Assembly: GCF_026619415.1 (NCBI RefSeq)
Contig: NZ_JAOVZR010000001.1
Location: forward strand, 434,001-498,000
Reading direction: 5' to 3'
Length of the DNA stretch: 64,000 bases
Source: Hoeflea algicola
Lineage (GTDB): Bacteria; Pseudomonadota; Alphaproteobacteria; Rhizobiales; Rhizobiaceae
Part shown: piece after piece, positions 45,673 to 64,000 of the stretch
Layout of the letters: every line of letters starts with the position of its first letter
Numbering within the stretch: position 1 is the first letter of the stretch
Notes under the pieces: generated by a model
What the model saw: only the letters and a program-made list of their open reading frames with translations
Databases searched by the model: none
Told to the model about the DNA's origin: nothing
Made by a program: the position numbers and the translations under genes

Positions 45673-46019
45673 TCACCCTGATGCAGACAATGCGCCACTG
45701 CCGAAATAGGCCATGATCGCGCCAAAGCCAGATCCGATCAGATAGGGCCAGTTGCCTGGCATGTGGACCGTCCCAGACTCGCTCAAATTTACCAGGATTG
45801 TGTGTTGGCTGCCGCGCTCGAAATCGTATTTGGCGGCTGCAAGCAGCGTGTCGTCTCTTTGATGTCGACGACTGTTCCGATTACCCGCACCGCGCCTTTT
45901 CGAAAGCGGTGAACCTTGAAAATTTGCTTCAGTCCCAGCAATGAAATTCCGATCGGAAACAGCACAAACAAAACAAGGACCAGGGCCGTAATCCAAACAG
46001 GGGGAGCTTCCAAAGTCAT
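45673..46019 (-). pseudogene. small membrane protein (DUF3592-like), frame-broken
   Basis: From ATG 46019, after AAGAGGAAT, the product reads a membrane helix (VWITALVLVLFVLFPIGISLL) followed by KVHRFRKGAVRVIGTVVDIKE. That is the DUF3592 pattern of one TM helix and a beta domain. After about 45870 the frame runs on to a stop at 45789-45791 with poor sequence, while the next frame gives plausible continuation (AAAKYDFERGSQHTILVNLS) and a second membrane helix (YLIGSGFGAIMAYFGSG) ending at 45673. It is either a decayed gene or contains a sequence error. Confidence 0.45.
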
Positions 46020-46472
46020 ATTCCTCTTGCCGGGTGGCATTTGCTGGTGCGATCGGCTTTGAGGCTGCCAAATACGCAAAGAACAAAAAATTCGGGTCAT
46101 GAAATCGACCCGGGGGCGGGCGATGTGCTGCGATTTCGGTACCGTGTAGCAATCCACACCAAGAAGCAACAAAGCGAGCCTGATATGCTTGCCGGGCGCC
46201 GGATAGACGCTGGTTTGCGTTTCCGGGTATCTGTTCCCGGCTGAAACCGATTCGGTGCTGCACCCCGGCTGAATCGGGTCGGCGTCGCCGGGACACGGTA
46301 TGCGCGGCGGCCCGTTTCCATAGCATCCACCCGGATTTCCGGCATTTCCGGCGTCTCGGTTTTTGCTTGCGAAACTGGACACAAACCCTTATGTCGCGTG
46401 GACTTCTCGCGGAACCCGGATCAAACGCCTCCGGATCCACAGTCTGCCAACAGAATTACAGGATACAGGACG

Positions 46473-47648
<1,176 letters not shown>

Positions 47649-47681
47649 TCGTTGATTTTTGACGATAATTCAATCAGAAAG

Positions 47682-47706
47682 AACGCGGGCCTCGGCCCGC
47701 GTTTTG
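47682..47706 (+). terminator. Rho-independent terminator of tuf
   Basis: A 10-bp stem (47682-47691 with 47694-47703), GC-rich with a tiny TC loop, is followed by TTT. A clear end of transcript after tuf. Confidence 0.88.
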
Positions 47707-47934
47707 CGTTTAACGGTAGGCGATACATGGCGCTGAATATGCGCGAACGCCCAGACGACGGGAACCGCCTGTAGTGGCGCGCGAGCGCCCTCGGCAGGTC
47801 AAATCTGGACAAACACCCGCACGGTCGGTAATGAGCTGCGATCGGCTACACGGTGAATGGCATGGAGGCTGCGGTGAACAAGAATCTGTTCTGAAAATCG
47901 GACCAATTCTCACTCCAGATCGAAAGAGCAATTC

Positions 47935-48585
47935 ATGTCTCGTCCCTTCCTCGACGCGACCTTGCGTCATCCCATCATCCTGCCCGACGGCACGCCGCAT
48001 CACGGCACGGTTCACCTCAACCAGGTGATCGACCATCCCAACATTGCGATCGGCGATTTCAGCTATTATTCGGGATTTGAAACACCCGCAGATTATGCCG
48101 CTGCCCTTGCACCCTATCTCTATCCGGGTGCGCCGGAGCGGCTCACCATTGGAAAATTTTGCCAGATCGCCCATGGTGTGCGCATCATCACCAGTTCAGC
48201 CAATCACGCCATGGACGGGTTTTCCACATATCCCTTCGCGGTCTTCAATCCCGAGCTGGTCCGGTCCTACGCGGCCTCGATCGACAACAGGCGCGACACC
48301 GTCATCGGCAATGATGTTTGGCTCGGTTTCGAATCGGTGGTGATGCCGGGGGTGCGAATCGGCCATGGTGCCATCATCGGTGCCCGCTGCGTGGTCACTG
48401 CAGATGTCGCCGATTATACCATCGTCGGCGGCAATCCAGCGCAACCGATCCGGTCACGCTTTGCCCCGGATGTGGTCGCCCGCCTGCTTGATCTGGCCTG
48501 GTGGGACTGGGAGCTGTCGCGAATCGGCCGCCATGTCGACGCCATTACCGGTGCTGACATCAATGCACTCGAGCGAGCGGTCTAG
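47935..48585 (+). CDS. CatB/Vat-type hexapeptide acetyltransferase
   Basis: 216 aa left-handed beta-helix acyltransferase (XAT class). Hexapeptide repeats run from RLTIGKFCQIAHGVRI through DTVIGNDVWLGFESVVM and RIGHGAIIGARCVVT. The loop ITSSANHAMDGFSTYP holds the catalytic His known from CatB and Vat enzymes. The C-terminal SRFAPDVVARLLDLAWWDW is family-typical. Relatives acetylate chloramphenicol, streptogramins or cell-surface sugars; resistance should not be assumed from sequence alone. The gene sits between tuf and tRNA-Trp, where most relatives have nothing, so it looks like an insertion into a conserved neighbourhood. Confidence 0.9.
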   Translation: MSRPFLDATLRHPIILPDGTPHHGTVHLNQVIDHPNIAIGDFSYYSGFETPADYAAALAPYLYPGAPERLTIGKFCQIAHGVRIITSSANHAMDGFSTYPFAVFNPELVRSYAASIDNRRDTVIGNDVWLGFESVVMPGVRIGHGAIIGARCVVTADVADYTIVGGNPAQPIRSRFAPDVVARLLDLAWWDWELSRIGRHVDAITGADINALERAV

Positions 48586-48824
48586 CTATCTCTGCCCGAT
48601 TTCCTTTTGGCGGCCATATGAGCGAGGCTGGGCGGCAGGGTGTTGCTATCCGGGTTTGCCCGGCCTTCAGGCCGTCAATCCTCGGCCGATTGGAGGGAGG
48701 CAGGAATACCCTTGCCGTCACAGCGGTCGGACGTTGAGCAGAAAAACGGAGCACGGTGCTCATTGGCGTCACTTCTTCCTTGCATTCCCCGTGCATTTGA
48801 CGCTATCAGAGCCGCCACCGGCCT

Positions 48825-48900
48825 AGGGGTATAGCTCAGTTGGTAGAGCGACGGTCTCCAAAACCGTAGGTCGCAGGTTCGAGTCCTGCTGCCCCTGCCA
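48825..48900 (+). tRNA. tRNA-Trp (anticodon CCA)
   Basis: 76 nt with encoded CCA. Acceptor AGGGGTA pairs with TGCCCCT, and the anticodon loop is CTCCAAA between ACGGT and ACCGT. It precedes secE, the usual alphaproteobacterial order. Confidence 0.96.
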
Positions 48901-49108
48901 GTTCGGTGGCGTCGGTGACGGCGCACACGGGAGACGGCCCGGCATCTTGTCCGGGAGCAAAGATTGGGCCAGTTGAAGGGCTCGCAGCGAAAAAAGACCG
49001 CTACCCCCTTGTGATTTGGGGAATCGGGCTTTATGTAGGACGTTAACAGACACGCGGTGCGTGGAGCTGGCAAACCGGCTTTACGCGCCGTATAAGCGTG
49101 GATAGATA

Positions 49109-49309
49109 ATGGCATCCAAGACAAATCCGTTTACATTCATTCAGCAGGTTCGGGCTGAAACCGCGAAAGTGAAGTGGCCGTCGCGTCGCGAAACCTCGAT
49201 CTCGACGATCATGGTTCTCGTCATGGTGCTGCTCGCCTCGATTTTCTTTTTTGCGGCCGATCAGGCTATGGGCTGGGCGATTTCGCTCATCCTGAATATC
49301 GGCGCCTGA
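49109..49309 (+). CDS. secE: preprotein translocase subunit SecE
   Basis: 66 aa, the short single-helix form of SecE found in alphaproteobacteria. The conserved amphipathic segment [20 protein letters not shown] is followed by one membrane helix ([18 protein letters not shown]). It clamps the SecY channel. It starts 208 nt after tRNA-Trp and ends 13 nt before nusG, so the two form one unit. Confidence 0.96.
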   Translation: MASKTNPFTFIQQVRAETAKVKWPSRRETSISTIMVLVMVLLASIFFFAADQAMGWAISLILNIGA

Positions 49310-49322
49310 GGCGGGGAACACG

Positions 49323-49853
49323 ATGACTGCACGCTGGTATATTGTCCACGCCTATTCAAATTTTGAAAAGAAGGTTGCGGATTCGATCGAGGAGCAGGCT
49401 CGCCAGAAGGGTTTGAGCCATCTTTTCGAAAAGATTCTGGTGCCTGTCGAGAAGGTTGTTGAGGTGCGCCGCGGCCGCAAGGTTGATGCAGAACGGAAAT
49501 TCTTTCCGGGTTATGTGCTGGTGCGCGCCGATCTGACCGACGAGGCGTTTCATCTGATCAAGAATACGCCGAAGGTGACAGGTTTCCTGGGTAGTGATTC
49601 CAAGCCGGTGCCGATTCCGGATTCGGAAGCTGACCGGATCCTGATGCAGGTTCAGGAAGGTGTGGAGCGGCCCAAGCCCTCGATCGCCTTCGAGATCGGC
49701 GAGCAGGTGCGGGTGTCCGATGGCCCCTTCGCTTCGTTCAACGGCACGGTGCAGGAAGTCGACGAGGAGCGTTCGCGTCTCAAGGTCGAAGTGTCCATTT
49801 TCGGTCGGGCAACCCCGGTCGAACTCGAATATGGTCAGGTCGAAAAGGTCTGA
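49323..49853 (+). CDS. nusG: transcription antitermination factor NusG
   Basis: 176 aa. The NGN domain ([20 protein letters not shown], then [20 protein letters not shown]) binds RNA polymerase, and the C-terminal KOW domain ([20 protein letters not shown]) binds Rho or ribosomal protein S10. It follows secE after 13 nt, a near-universal pairing, and is closed by a 16-bp terminator hairpin. Confidence 0.98.
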   Translation: MTARWYIVHAYSNFEKKVADSIEEQARQKGLSHLFEKILVPVEKVVEVRRGRKVDAERKFFPGYVLVRADLTDEAFHLIKNTPKVTGFLGSDSKPVPIPDSEADRILMQVQEGVERPKPSIAFEIGEQVRVSDGPFASFNGTVQEVDEERSRLKVEVSIFGRATPVELEYGQVEKV

Positions 49854-49863
49854 CAAGCAATCG

Positions 49864-49906
49864 CCTGGCCTGCGCAATCTGCAAGGATTGCGCAGGCCAG
49901 GTTTTG
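49864..49906 (+). terminator. strong Rho-independent terminator after nusG
   Basis: A perfect 16-bp stem (49864-49879 with 49886-49901) is followed by TTTTGCGTT. It separates secE-nusG from the rplK operon. Confidence 0.92.
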
Positions 49907-50054
49907 CGTTACCGGAATACCTGGTGATGCATCCGCGTGGGAGGTGAGTGGACTTTAGCCGGTTCACCGATCCGCACCACGCAACCGCAGCCGCCGGCAG
50001 AAGCCGGCATCAAGGTGACGCACAGGCGTTGCCGCAATGAAAGGCAGAGAGAAT

Positions 50055-50483
50055 ATGGCTAAGAAAGTTGCAGGCCAGCTCAAGCTGCAGGTTCCGGCCG
50101 GATCGGCGACACCGTCGCCCCCGATTGGCCCGGCACTTGGTCAGCGTGGCATAAATATCATGGAATTCTGCAAGGGCTTCAACGCCGCGACGCAGGAAAT
50201 GGAAAAGGGCATGCCGATTCCGGTCGTCATCACCTACTACCAGGACAAGTCCTTTAACTTCGTCATGAAGCAGCCTCCGGTGAGCTACTTCATCAAGAAG
50301 GAAGCCAAGCTCAAGTCCGGCTCCAAGCTTCCGGGCAAGGAAATTGCCGGTTCGATCACGCGCGCCCAGGTTCGCACGATCGCCGAAGCGAAGATGAAGG
50401 ATCTTAACGCCGCCGATATCGAAGGCGCGATGGCTATGGTCGAGGGTTCTGCCCGCTCCATGGGCCTGGAAGTGACGGGATAA
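50055..50483 (+). CDS. rplK: 50S ribosomal protein L11
   Basis: 142 aa. The start is ATG 50055 ([16 protein letters not shown]) after AGAGAGAAT; an upstream in-frame start at 50037 lacks support. The proline-rich [19 protein letters not shown] and the GTPase-centre rRNA-binding C-terminal domain ([19 protein letters not shown]) are intact. It starts the L11 operon, and rplA follows after 4 nt. Confidence 0.98.
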   Translation: MAKKVAGQLKLQVPAGSATPSPPIGPALGQRGINIMEFCKGFNAATQEMEKGMPIPVVITYYQDKSFNFVMKQPPVSYFIKKEAKLKSGSKLPGKEIAGSITRAQVRTIAEAKMKDLNAADIEGAMAMVEGSARSMGLEVTG

Positions 50484-50487
50484 GACC

Positions 50488-51186
50488 ATGGCCAAGATTG
50501 CTAAGCGCATGCAGAAGGTCAACGAAGGTGTTGACCGCAACAAGTATTACGCCCTCGGCGAAGCTGTTTCGATGATCAAGGAACGCGCCATCGCCAAGTT
50601 CGATGAGACCATTGAAGTCTCGATGAACCTCGGCGTTGATCCGCGCCACGCCGACCAGATGGTCCGCGGCGTCGTCAACCTGCCCAACGGCACCGGCCGT
50701 GACGTTCGCGTCGCCGTCTTCGCCCGCGGTGAAAAAGCCGACGAAGCCAAGGCTGCTGGTGCAGATATCGTTGGTGCAGAAGAACTGGTTGAAATCGTCC
50801 AGGGCGGTACCATCGATTTCGATCGCTGCATCGCCACACCGGACATGATGCCGCTGGTCGGTCGTCTCGGCAAGGTTCTCGGCCCGCGCGGCATGATGCC
50901 TAACCCCAAGGTTGGCACAGTTACTGCCGATGTCGCCAGCGCCGTCAAGGCGTCCAAGGGCGGCGCCGTCGAGTTTCGCGTCGAAAAGTCCGGCATCATC
51001 CATGCTGGCGTCGGCAAAGCCTCGTTCGGTCCTGAACAGATCGAAGAAAACATCCGCGCTTTCGCCGATGCCGTCGTCAAGGCAAAACCGGCCGGAGCCA
51101 AGGGTAACTACCTCAAGCGCATGGCGATTTCTTCGACCATGGGCCCGGGTGTCAAGATTGATCCGTCGTCGCTCAGCGTCGCCTGA
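50488..51186 (+). CDS. rplA: 50S ribosomal protein L1
   Basis: 232 aa, typical length. Two-domain L1 fold with [11 protein letters not shown], the conserved rRNA-binding loop, and [19 protein letters not shown]1 binds 23S rRNA at the L1 stalk and, in E. coli, represses its own operon from the rplK leader. A similar control here is likely but not visible as a defined site. Confidence 0.98.
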   Translation: MAKIAKRMQKVNEGVDRNKYYALGEAVSMIKERAIAKFDETIEVSMNLGVDPRHADQMVRGVVNLPNGTGRDVRVAVFARGEKADEAKAAGADIVGAEELVEIVQGGTIDFDRCIATPDMMPLVGRLGKVLGPRGMMPNPKVGTVTADVASAVKASKGGAVEFRVEKSGIIHAGVGKASFGPEQIEENIRAFADAVVKAKPAGAKGNYLKRMAISSTMGPGVKIDPSSLSVA

Positions 51187-51534
51187 TTTGTAAGATTTGG
51201 AAAGCCGGGGATACCTCCGGTTTTCTTCAGTTTCCGGCCTTCGGGCCGGAAAAGTCCGGGGTTTTCCCCGGGCTCCCTGTCCGAGATTGCAGGTGGTGAG
51301 CTTTAGTCGGCCTACCTTAATTTAGTAACCTGCATGAGACGGGTAAGTTCCGTTTTCGGGAGCGAATGCTCCTTACGGTTCGAACCTCGCTTGCCTTGTG
51401 CCGCTGCCGCTGTTCGGTATCGGCGTAAGGGGACAGGATCCTCAAGCGTCGCTTGTGGGTTCGTTATGAATCCCTGGCGGCAAAGGCAAACCCGGCAGGT
51501 GGTGCTTGCATCATCTGTCAACTGGAGAAACGCA
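51187..51534 (+). promoter_or_regulatory. rplJL leader region
   Basis: About 350 bases with no gene. Two hairpins are clear: TTCCGGCC closed by TTCG on GGCCGGAA (51232-51239 with 51244-51251), and CCGGGG/CCCCGG around TTTT (about 51256-51271). E. coli L10 represses rplJ by binding a structured leader, so the long leader here probably does the same, which is inferred from position. Confidence 0.45.
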
Positions 51535-52053
51535 GTGGATAGAGCGGAAAAACGCGAATTCGTCGCGGAACTGAACGGTGTTTTCACCAACGCCGGTTCG
51601 GTTGTCGTGGCCCACTACGCCGGTCTTACGGTTGCGCAAATGAACGACCTTCGGTCGCGCATGCGCACAGCCGGGGGCACCGTCAAGGTCGCGAAGAACC
51701 GCCTTGCCAAGATCGCTCTTCAGGGCACGGAGTCAGAAGGGGTCAGTGACCTTTTCATCGGCCAGACGCTCATCGCCTACAGCGATGATCCGGTGACCGC
51801 TCCGAAAATCGCCGTCGAGTTCACCAAGGTCAGCGACAAGCTGGTCATCCTTGGTGGCGCGATGGGGGCGACAACTCTCGATGCTGATGGAGTCAAGGCA
51901 CTAGCCACGATGCCGTCACTAGACGAGTTGCGCGCGAAACTTATCGGCATGATTACCACGCCGGCAACGCGCATCGCCCAGATCGTCAACGCACCCGCAG
52001 GTGCTGTGGCGCGCGTCATTGGCGCTTATGCCCGGAAGGACGAAGCCGCATAA
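51535..52053 (+). CDS. rplJ: 50S ribosomal protein L10
   Basis: 172 aa, starting at GTG 51535 ([14 protein letters not shown]) with CTGGAG upstream; the frame is open to 51334, but only this start matches the family. The rRNA-binding N-terminal domain ([18 protein letters not shown], then [11 protein letters not shown]) and the C-terminal helix that binds L7/L12 dimers ([18 protein letters not shown]) are complete. It forms the stalk base with L11. rplL follows after 62 nt. Confidence 0.97.
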   Translation: MDRAEKREFVAELNGVFTNAGSVVVAHYAGLTVAQMNDLRSRMRTAGGTVKVAKNRLAKIALQGTESEGVSDLFIGQTLIAYSDDPVTAPKIAVEFTKVSDKLVILGGAMGATTLDADGVKALATMPSLDELRAKLIGMITTPATRIAQIVNAPAGAVARVIGAYARKDEAA

Positions 52054-52115
52054 GGCGGAACTTCGCTGTGAATTAGATCAACACCGGTTCGAACCGAATA
52101 CAAGGAAGTAAGAAA

Positions 52116-52487
52116 ATGGCTGATCTCGCCAAAATCGTGGAAGACCTTTCCAACCTGACCGTCCTGGAAGCTGCTGAGCTGTCCAAGATGCTTGAAGAAA
52201 AGTGGGGCGTCTCTGCCGCTGCACCGGTAGCTGCCGCTGCCGCTGCTGCTGCTCCTGCTGAAGCCGCTGAAGAGAAGACTGAATTTGACGTGATCCTGGC
52301 CGAAATCGGCGCCAACAAGATCAACGTCATCAAGGAAGTCCGCGCTATCACCGGTCTCGGCCTCAAGGAAGCCAAGGATATGGTTGAAGCAGCTCCGAAG
52401 GCTGTCAAGGAAGCCGTCTCCAAGGGCGAAGCTGAAGACGTCAAGAAGAAGCTTGAAGACGCCGGCGCCAAGGTCGAAATCAAGTAA
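52116..52487 (+). CDS. rplL: 50S ribosomal protein L7/L12
   Basis: 123 aa stalk protein. The N-terminal dimerisation helix ([20 protein letters not shown]) is followed by an Ala-rich hinge (residues 30-52) and the C-terminal factor-binding domain ([19 protein letters not shown]). Two stem-loops separate it from rpoB. Confidence 0.98.
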   Translation: MADLAKIVEDLSNLTVLEAAELSKMLEEKWGVSAAAPVAAAAAAAAPAEAAEEKTEFDVILAEIGANKINVIKEVRAITGLGLKEAKDMVEAAPKAVKEAVSKGEAEDVKKKLEDAGAKVEIK

Positions 52488-52496
52488 TTCAAAATC

Positions 52497-52585
52497 GCAT
52501 CCGGGGGCGGTGCTGCTGCCTCATCCCCGGATGCACCCTGTCGCTGAACGGATTACCCAAAAGCCCGAAAACGGCTTTTGGGTAA
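52497..52585 (+). terminator. stem-loops between rplL and rpoB (attenuator or processing site)
   Basis: The first pairs GCATCCGGGG (52497-52506) with CCCCGGATGC (52525-52534). The second pairs a 13-bp arm (52553-52565) with 52573-52585, with a TTTT run inside the stem. E. coli has a partial terminator and an RNase III site here, so reduced read-through into rpoBC is likely. Confidence 0.6.
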
Positions 52586-52747
52586 TGGGTTCTTCAAAAG
52601 GATAGTCTCGAACCAGACCGCAAGGCACTCCGGCCGCGCCGTACTGGGAATGAGACGAGATTGAACGAATTCATTTATATGACGGAGTCGCTTGGCCAGC
52701 GGCGATCGCCTGTTGCAGGCCCGGATGCAAATTGACAAGGAGCGACG

Positions 52748-56890
<4,143 letters not shown>

Positions 56891-56899
56891 AGCCTGGAA

Positions 56900-56928
56900 G
56901 GCGCGAGGGGCAGATCGTCCCTCGCGCC
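56900..56928 (+). other. stem-loop between rpoB and rpoC
   Basis: GGCGCGAGGG (56900-56909) pairs with CCCTCGCGCC (56919-56928). Without a T-run it is more likely an RNA-stability or processing element than a terminator. Confidence 0.5.
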
Positions 56929-57059
56929 ATATCCTTCCCGCTTTAAATGCGGGCGGGAGATGACGCTCGCTTCTATCGCGGGCACACACGAATTTCAGGC
57001 GATGGCCTGTTGCCGGGGGTCTGCCGGCGCCGTCGCAAGCCAAGGGCGAACAGCCCTAA

Positions 57060-61281
<4,222 letters not shown>

Positions 61282-61301
61282 GGCCGCAGTTCCGATCCAA
61301 T

Positions 61302-61333
61302 AAAAAAGGCCGCCTTTCGGGGCGGCCTTTTTC
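61302..61333 (+). terminator. Rho-independent terminator of the rpoBC operon
   Basis: GGCCGCC (61308-61314) pairs with GGCGGCC (61321-61327) around TTTCGG, flanked by six A and five T bases. It may serve both strands, since the DUF302 gene ends convergently at 61356. Confidence 0.93.
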
Positions 61334-61355
61334 GTTACGAACGCCTGAGAGCGAG

Positions 61356-61820
61356 CTATTTCGAAGCGACGTCGGTCAATTTCCCCAGCGCTCCGGCCAT
61401 TACGTCGAAAGCCTTGTCCGCCCCTTCGACCTGGTGGCGTGCCTTGAGGGCGGCGGGATCGAGATAGCCGACCCGGGTCTGGCCCTGCTCATCCCAGATA
61501 AGGACGCGGTTCGGCAGGTCGATCCCGGCACGCGGTGAAGCCTGCAAGATCGGGGTGCCGATTTTCGGATTGCCGAACATGATGAGTGTCATGTCGGCGA
61601 GCTCCGCATCGATGCTCCTGGCGCCTGCGGCGTGATCCACGCGGGCAAATACCTTGGCACCGGCCTTTTCCACCGCGGCCACCAGTTTGTCGGCGGTCTG
61701 TTCCACCGATGCGTCGCTGTTCTTGATGATCCAGTCGTCTTCAGCGCGCACGGAACCGGCTGTCGCCATCAGCAACGTTGCTGCTGTAGCTGCGAATTTC
61801 AGATTTCTCGATAATGTCAT
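61356..61820 (-). CDS. secreted DUF302 family protein
   Basis: 154 aa from ATG 61820; an open frame runs to 61973 without a family match. A signal peptide (FAATAATLLMATAGSVRA) is followed by the DUF302 domain: VEQTADKLVAAVEKAGAKVF, the FARVDHAAGA segment, TLIMFGNPKIGTPILQ and LPNRVLIWDEQGQTRVGYLD. DUF302 proteins are periplasmic or cytoplasmic, are often linked to stress or sulfur genes, and have no settled activity. Confidence 0.88.
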   Translation of the reverse strand: MTLSRNLKFAATAATLLMATAGSVRAEDDWIIKNSDASVEQTADKLVAAVEKAGAKVFARVDHAAGARSIDAELADMTLIMFGNPKIGTPILQASPRAGIDLPNRVLIWDEQGQTRVGYLDPAALKARHQVEGADKAFDVMAGALGKLTDVASK

Positions 61821-62114
61821 GATTTTGCGTTTCCCTCGACTGTTGCATCTGCTGCTATCAACGGCCGGAAGCATCCACGGGTTCCCGTGGTGCGAACGAA
61901 CGGTCGCCATGCTGTCGGGCTGGGCCATCGCATGCATGGCGCAGTGATCCGCTGATAGGGAAGACAAACACATTGTCGGACCGCGGCTAAATCACCTTTG
62001 CCGTGGTGCGCGCACAATATGGTGATTATCGGACCGCGGAATGGGGAAGGCGGTGTTGCGGGTCTTATGGACCTGGGACGGCAACCGCGTCACCACGCAA
62101 GTGCGGAAGGAGTG
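61821..62114. other. intergenic region
   Basis: About 290 bases upstream of the DUF302 gene and beyond the 3' end of the next minus-strand gene. No gene or repeat is seen. Confidence 0.4.
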
Positions 62115-62411
62115 TCAGTCGAAAGCAATGACTGCGACTTCGCCTTCGAGCGCACCCTGATAAGCCGACGCATGCGGTTCTTCGTCGGGCATTCCGCCCA
62201 TCAGGCCGATCTGGTTGAGGTCGGCCTCGGCAAATCCTTTGGCCGACAGCGCGTCGAGGCAATGTCGCACTGCGGTGTCTTCATCGGGCGCGACGATGAG
62301 CACGTGAAAAGGCCGTTTCTCGCCGCCTTTTTGCCGGTTCACCTGGCCAATGATGATGAAGACGGTTGCCGTGCCGCTGTCGTCGTTTTCATTGTCATTG
62401 TCAAACTTCAT
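62115..62411 (-). CDS. small conserved-looking protein of unknown function
   Basis: 98 aa from ATG 62411, with GGAAAGGA upstream. After an acidic N-terminus (KFDNDNENDDSG) comes a single alpha/beta domain: ATVFIIIGQVNRQ, FHVLIVAPDEDTAVRHCLDA and LSAKGFAEADLNQIGLM. The pattern suggests a ferredoxin-like fold, but I recognise no family. It is probably cytoplasmic and single-cistron. Confidence 0.65.
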   Translation of the reverse strand: MKFDNDNENDDSGTATVFIIIGQVNRQKGGEKRPFHVLIVAPDEDTAVRHCLDALSAKGFAEADLNQIGLMGGMPDEEPHASAYQGALEGEVAVIAFD

Positions 62412-62683
62412 GGCACCATCCTTTCCGCATTGGAGTAGGGCCTGTTTGTCATGTTGCAGGCGCGAAGGCAACGCGACTGCCCAGGTTCGGCTGATATCCT
62501 CTGCACCAGCGCACAGACAACCTCTCTGTCACGCTTGCGGGCGGTTCGACTTCATGCTTCTCTGATTGAGCGAAGACCCCGGGCACCGCAGAGCCGCAAG
62601 GCTGGCGCCGGGGAAGGGCGCTTTGGCGGGAATGTGCCCATCCGCCGTGCGCCCCGGTGTATAGGGCACGGGAGGGATGAGAA

Positions 62684-62938
62684 ATGGATATCGGTAGTCT
62701 TGTGGTTTTCCTGTTGATCGGCGCGGTCGCTGGTTGGCTTGCCGGCATCATCATGAAGGGCTTTGGTTTCGGGCTGATCGGCAATATCGTGGTCGGGATT
62801 GTCGGCGCCTTCATCGCCGGTCTGGTGCTGCCGATGGTCGGCATCGCTATTGGTGGCGGCATAATCGGGTCTATCATTCATGCCACCATCGGCGCGGTGA
62901 TCCTGTTGTTTATCATCGGGCTCGTCAAACGCGCCTGA
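62684..62938 (+). CDS. GlsB/YeaQ/YmgE family stress-response membrane protein
   Basis: 84 aa. Three short membrane helices rich in Gly (VVFLLIGAVAGWLAGIIMKG, then IVVGIVGAFIAGLVL and GAVILLFIIGLVKR) are the transglycosylase-associated (GlsB) pattern. Members are often induced by osmotic or general stress; the mechanism is unclear. It starts after GGGAGGGATGAGAA. Confidence 0.9.
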   Translation: MDIGSLVVFLLIGAVAGWLAGIIMKGFGFGLIGNIVVGIVGAFIAGLVLPMVGIAIGGGIIGSIIHATIGAVILLFIIGLVKRA

Positions 62939-63413
62939 GCAATCACAGAATCGGTCCGGGCGACTCGATTCGCCGTTCCGGTCAGCAGTCCCGGGTTTGA
63001 GCGGTTGTTTCATCCGAGTCGGCTGCTGCGGTACTTGTAGCCAAGCAATAAAGGCCGGGATTGGGACTTGCAGGCACAATTATCTGTCTCAGTAACGCGC
63101 AGGCGGTCCTCTTGCGACGGCAAAAGACGATTTTCTTCGCCATGGCCTTGACGGAATGGGGGAAGTCAGTAGTTACCGGCCACTGAGATCGATGTGAGGC
63201 GCTTTTCTCCGGGACGACACGTCCTGGAACTTGTCTCAAACAAGGTTCCAAACTGCACTGCGAACTGACAATGCTGCACGCATGACGCTGACGATTGCGT
63301 CCTCTGCTTTTTGGGGTCCTCCGGCAAAACCGGATCGGCCCTTGTTTTGCGCATACTGTTTGCAGGCATGGTGGTCCGAAAGGGCGAAACATGAATTCTA
63401 AAGGGATGGTTAC
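62939..63413. promoter_or_regulatory. upstream region of the str operon
   Basis: 475 bases without a convincing gene. It should contain the promoter and leader of rpsL-rpsG. I see no clear hairpin or repeat to name. Confidence 0.4.
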
Positions 63414-63785
63414 ATGCCAACTGTAAACCAGCTGATCCGCAAGCCGCGCCAGGCGCCGGTAAAGCGCAACAAGGTTCCCGCGCTGGAGCAGAATCCGCAG
63501 AAGCGCGGCGTTTGCACCCGTGTGTATACCACGACCCCGAAAAAGCCGAACTCGGCGCTTCGTAAGGTTGCAAAGATTCGCCTGACAAACGGCTACGAAG
63601 TGATCGGTTACATTCCGGGTGAAGGTCATAACCTTCAGGAACACTCGGTTGTGATGATCCGCGGCGGCCGCGTAAAGGATTTGCCCGGCGTGCGTTACCA
63701 CGTCATTCGCGGTGTTCTCGATACCCAGGGCGTCAAGAACCGCAAGCAGCGCCGCTCGAAGTACGGCGCCAAGCGTCCGAAGTAA
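63414..63785 (+). CDS. rpsL: 30S ribosomal protein S12
   Basis: 123 aa decoding-centre protein. The streptomycin-related positions are wild type: Lys in [12 protein letters not shown] and Lys in [14 protein letters not shown]. The N-terminus [15 protein letters not shown] is standard. rpsG follows after 68 nt, the usual str-operon order. Confidence 0.98.
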   Translation: MPTVNQLIRKPRQAPVKRNKVPALEQNPQKRGVCTRVYTTTPKKPNSALRKVAKIRLTNGYEVIGYIPGEGHNLQEHSVVMIRGGRVKDLPGVRYHVIRGVLDTQGVKNRKQRRSKYGAKRPK

Positions 63786-63853
63786 TTGTGTCGGCCAGTC
63801 GCGTCATTCCATGCGGCTGGCTGTTTCGACCCATCAGTTGAAAGACGAAAAGT

Positions 63854-64000
63854 ATGTCACGACGTCACAGTGCAGAAAAGCGTGAGATCAACCCGGACCC
63901 GAAGTTCGGCGATCTGGTCATCACAAAGTTCATGAACGCCATCATGATGCACGGCAAGAAATCAGTTGCCGAGCAGATCGTCTATGGTGCGCTTGACCAG
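63854..64000 (+). CDS. rpsG: 30S ribosomal protein S7, N-terminal part
   Basis: The gene runs past the window end; 49 codons are seen. The N-terminus [20 protein letters not shown] and [20 protein letters not shown] are S7 signatures. S7 nucleates assembly of the 30S head. Confidence 0.95.
   Translation, partial: MSRRHSAEKREINPDPKFGDLVITKFMNAIMMHGKKSVAEQIVYGALDQ

Overview
The window is chromosomal DNA of an alphaproteobacterium, most likely order Rhizobiales/Hyphomicrobiales (Hoeflea-, Rhizobium- or Phyllobacterium-like). This rests on the order rne - amidase - mrcA - prfB, an RNase E whose S1 domain carries a long acidic/basic insertion, a block running tuf - trnW - secE - nusG - rplKAJL - rpoBC - rpsL - rpsG, and protein signatures that look rhizobial. 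The genus is an inference.

Region by region: (1) 1-9.5 kb, housekeeping: the 3' end of an aminotransferase gene, rne (-), an N-acetylmuramoyl-L-alanine amidase, PBP1A and prfB with its programmed +1 frameshift. (2) 9.6-12.4 kb, an AT-rich, tightly overlapping four-gene minus-strand operon: a TrxR-like flavoprotein without the CxxC, an unrecognised two-TM protein, a PTR1/FolM/PruA-type pteridine reductase and a FolB/FolX-like protein. I do not recognise this set as a described system and rank it as the best candidate for something new. (3) 12.7-14.2 kb: nadK and a secreted protein. (4) 14.3-24.7 kb: a carbohydrate/polyol operon with an RbsBAC-type importer, SorC regulator, aldo/keto reductase, GlpD-like dehydrogenase, DhnA/LsrF-type aldolase and FGGY kinase. 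It has a 33-bp near-palindromic operator and is flanked on both sides by decayed IS3-family transposase fragments. (5) 24.8-32.8 kb: a two-component system divergent from an EF-hand protein, a cytochrome b561 and an RND efflux pair whose pump gene has a frameshift near its end. (6) 33.1-43.3 kb: a 10.1-kb integrative element in the 3' end of tRNA-Thr, bounded by 51-bp direct repeats and carrying paired arm-type repeats at both ends, a tyrosine integrase, an HTH protein, a HUH Rep-like protein, a serine resolvase behind a perfect 40-bp palindrome, and an ATPase-subtilase pair matching the IetAS anti-phage/plasmid-maintenance family. (7) 43.6-64 kb: rlmB, tRNA-Tyr, tRNA-Gly, tuf, an acetyltransferase between tuf and tRNA-Trp, secE-nusG, ribosomal protein and RNA polymerase genes, three small accessory genes, and the start of the str operon.

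Three genes carry frame breaks in otherwise intact reading frames (aminotransferase at base 170, RND pump near 32565, rpoC near 57600). rpoC is essential, so at least that break is probably a sequence error, though the aminotransferase and rpoC breaks share the same heptamer (GATCTCG) and the same phase. Positions and motifs were read from the sequence by eye. No database search was run, so family assignments rest on remembered signatures.
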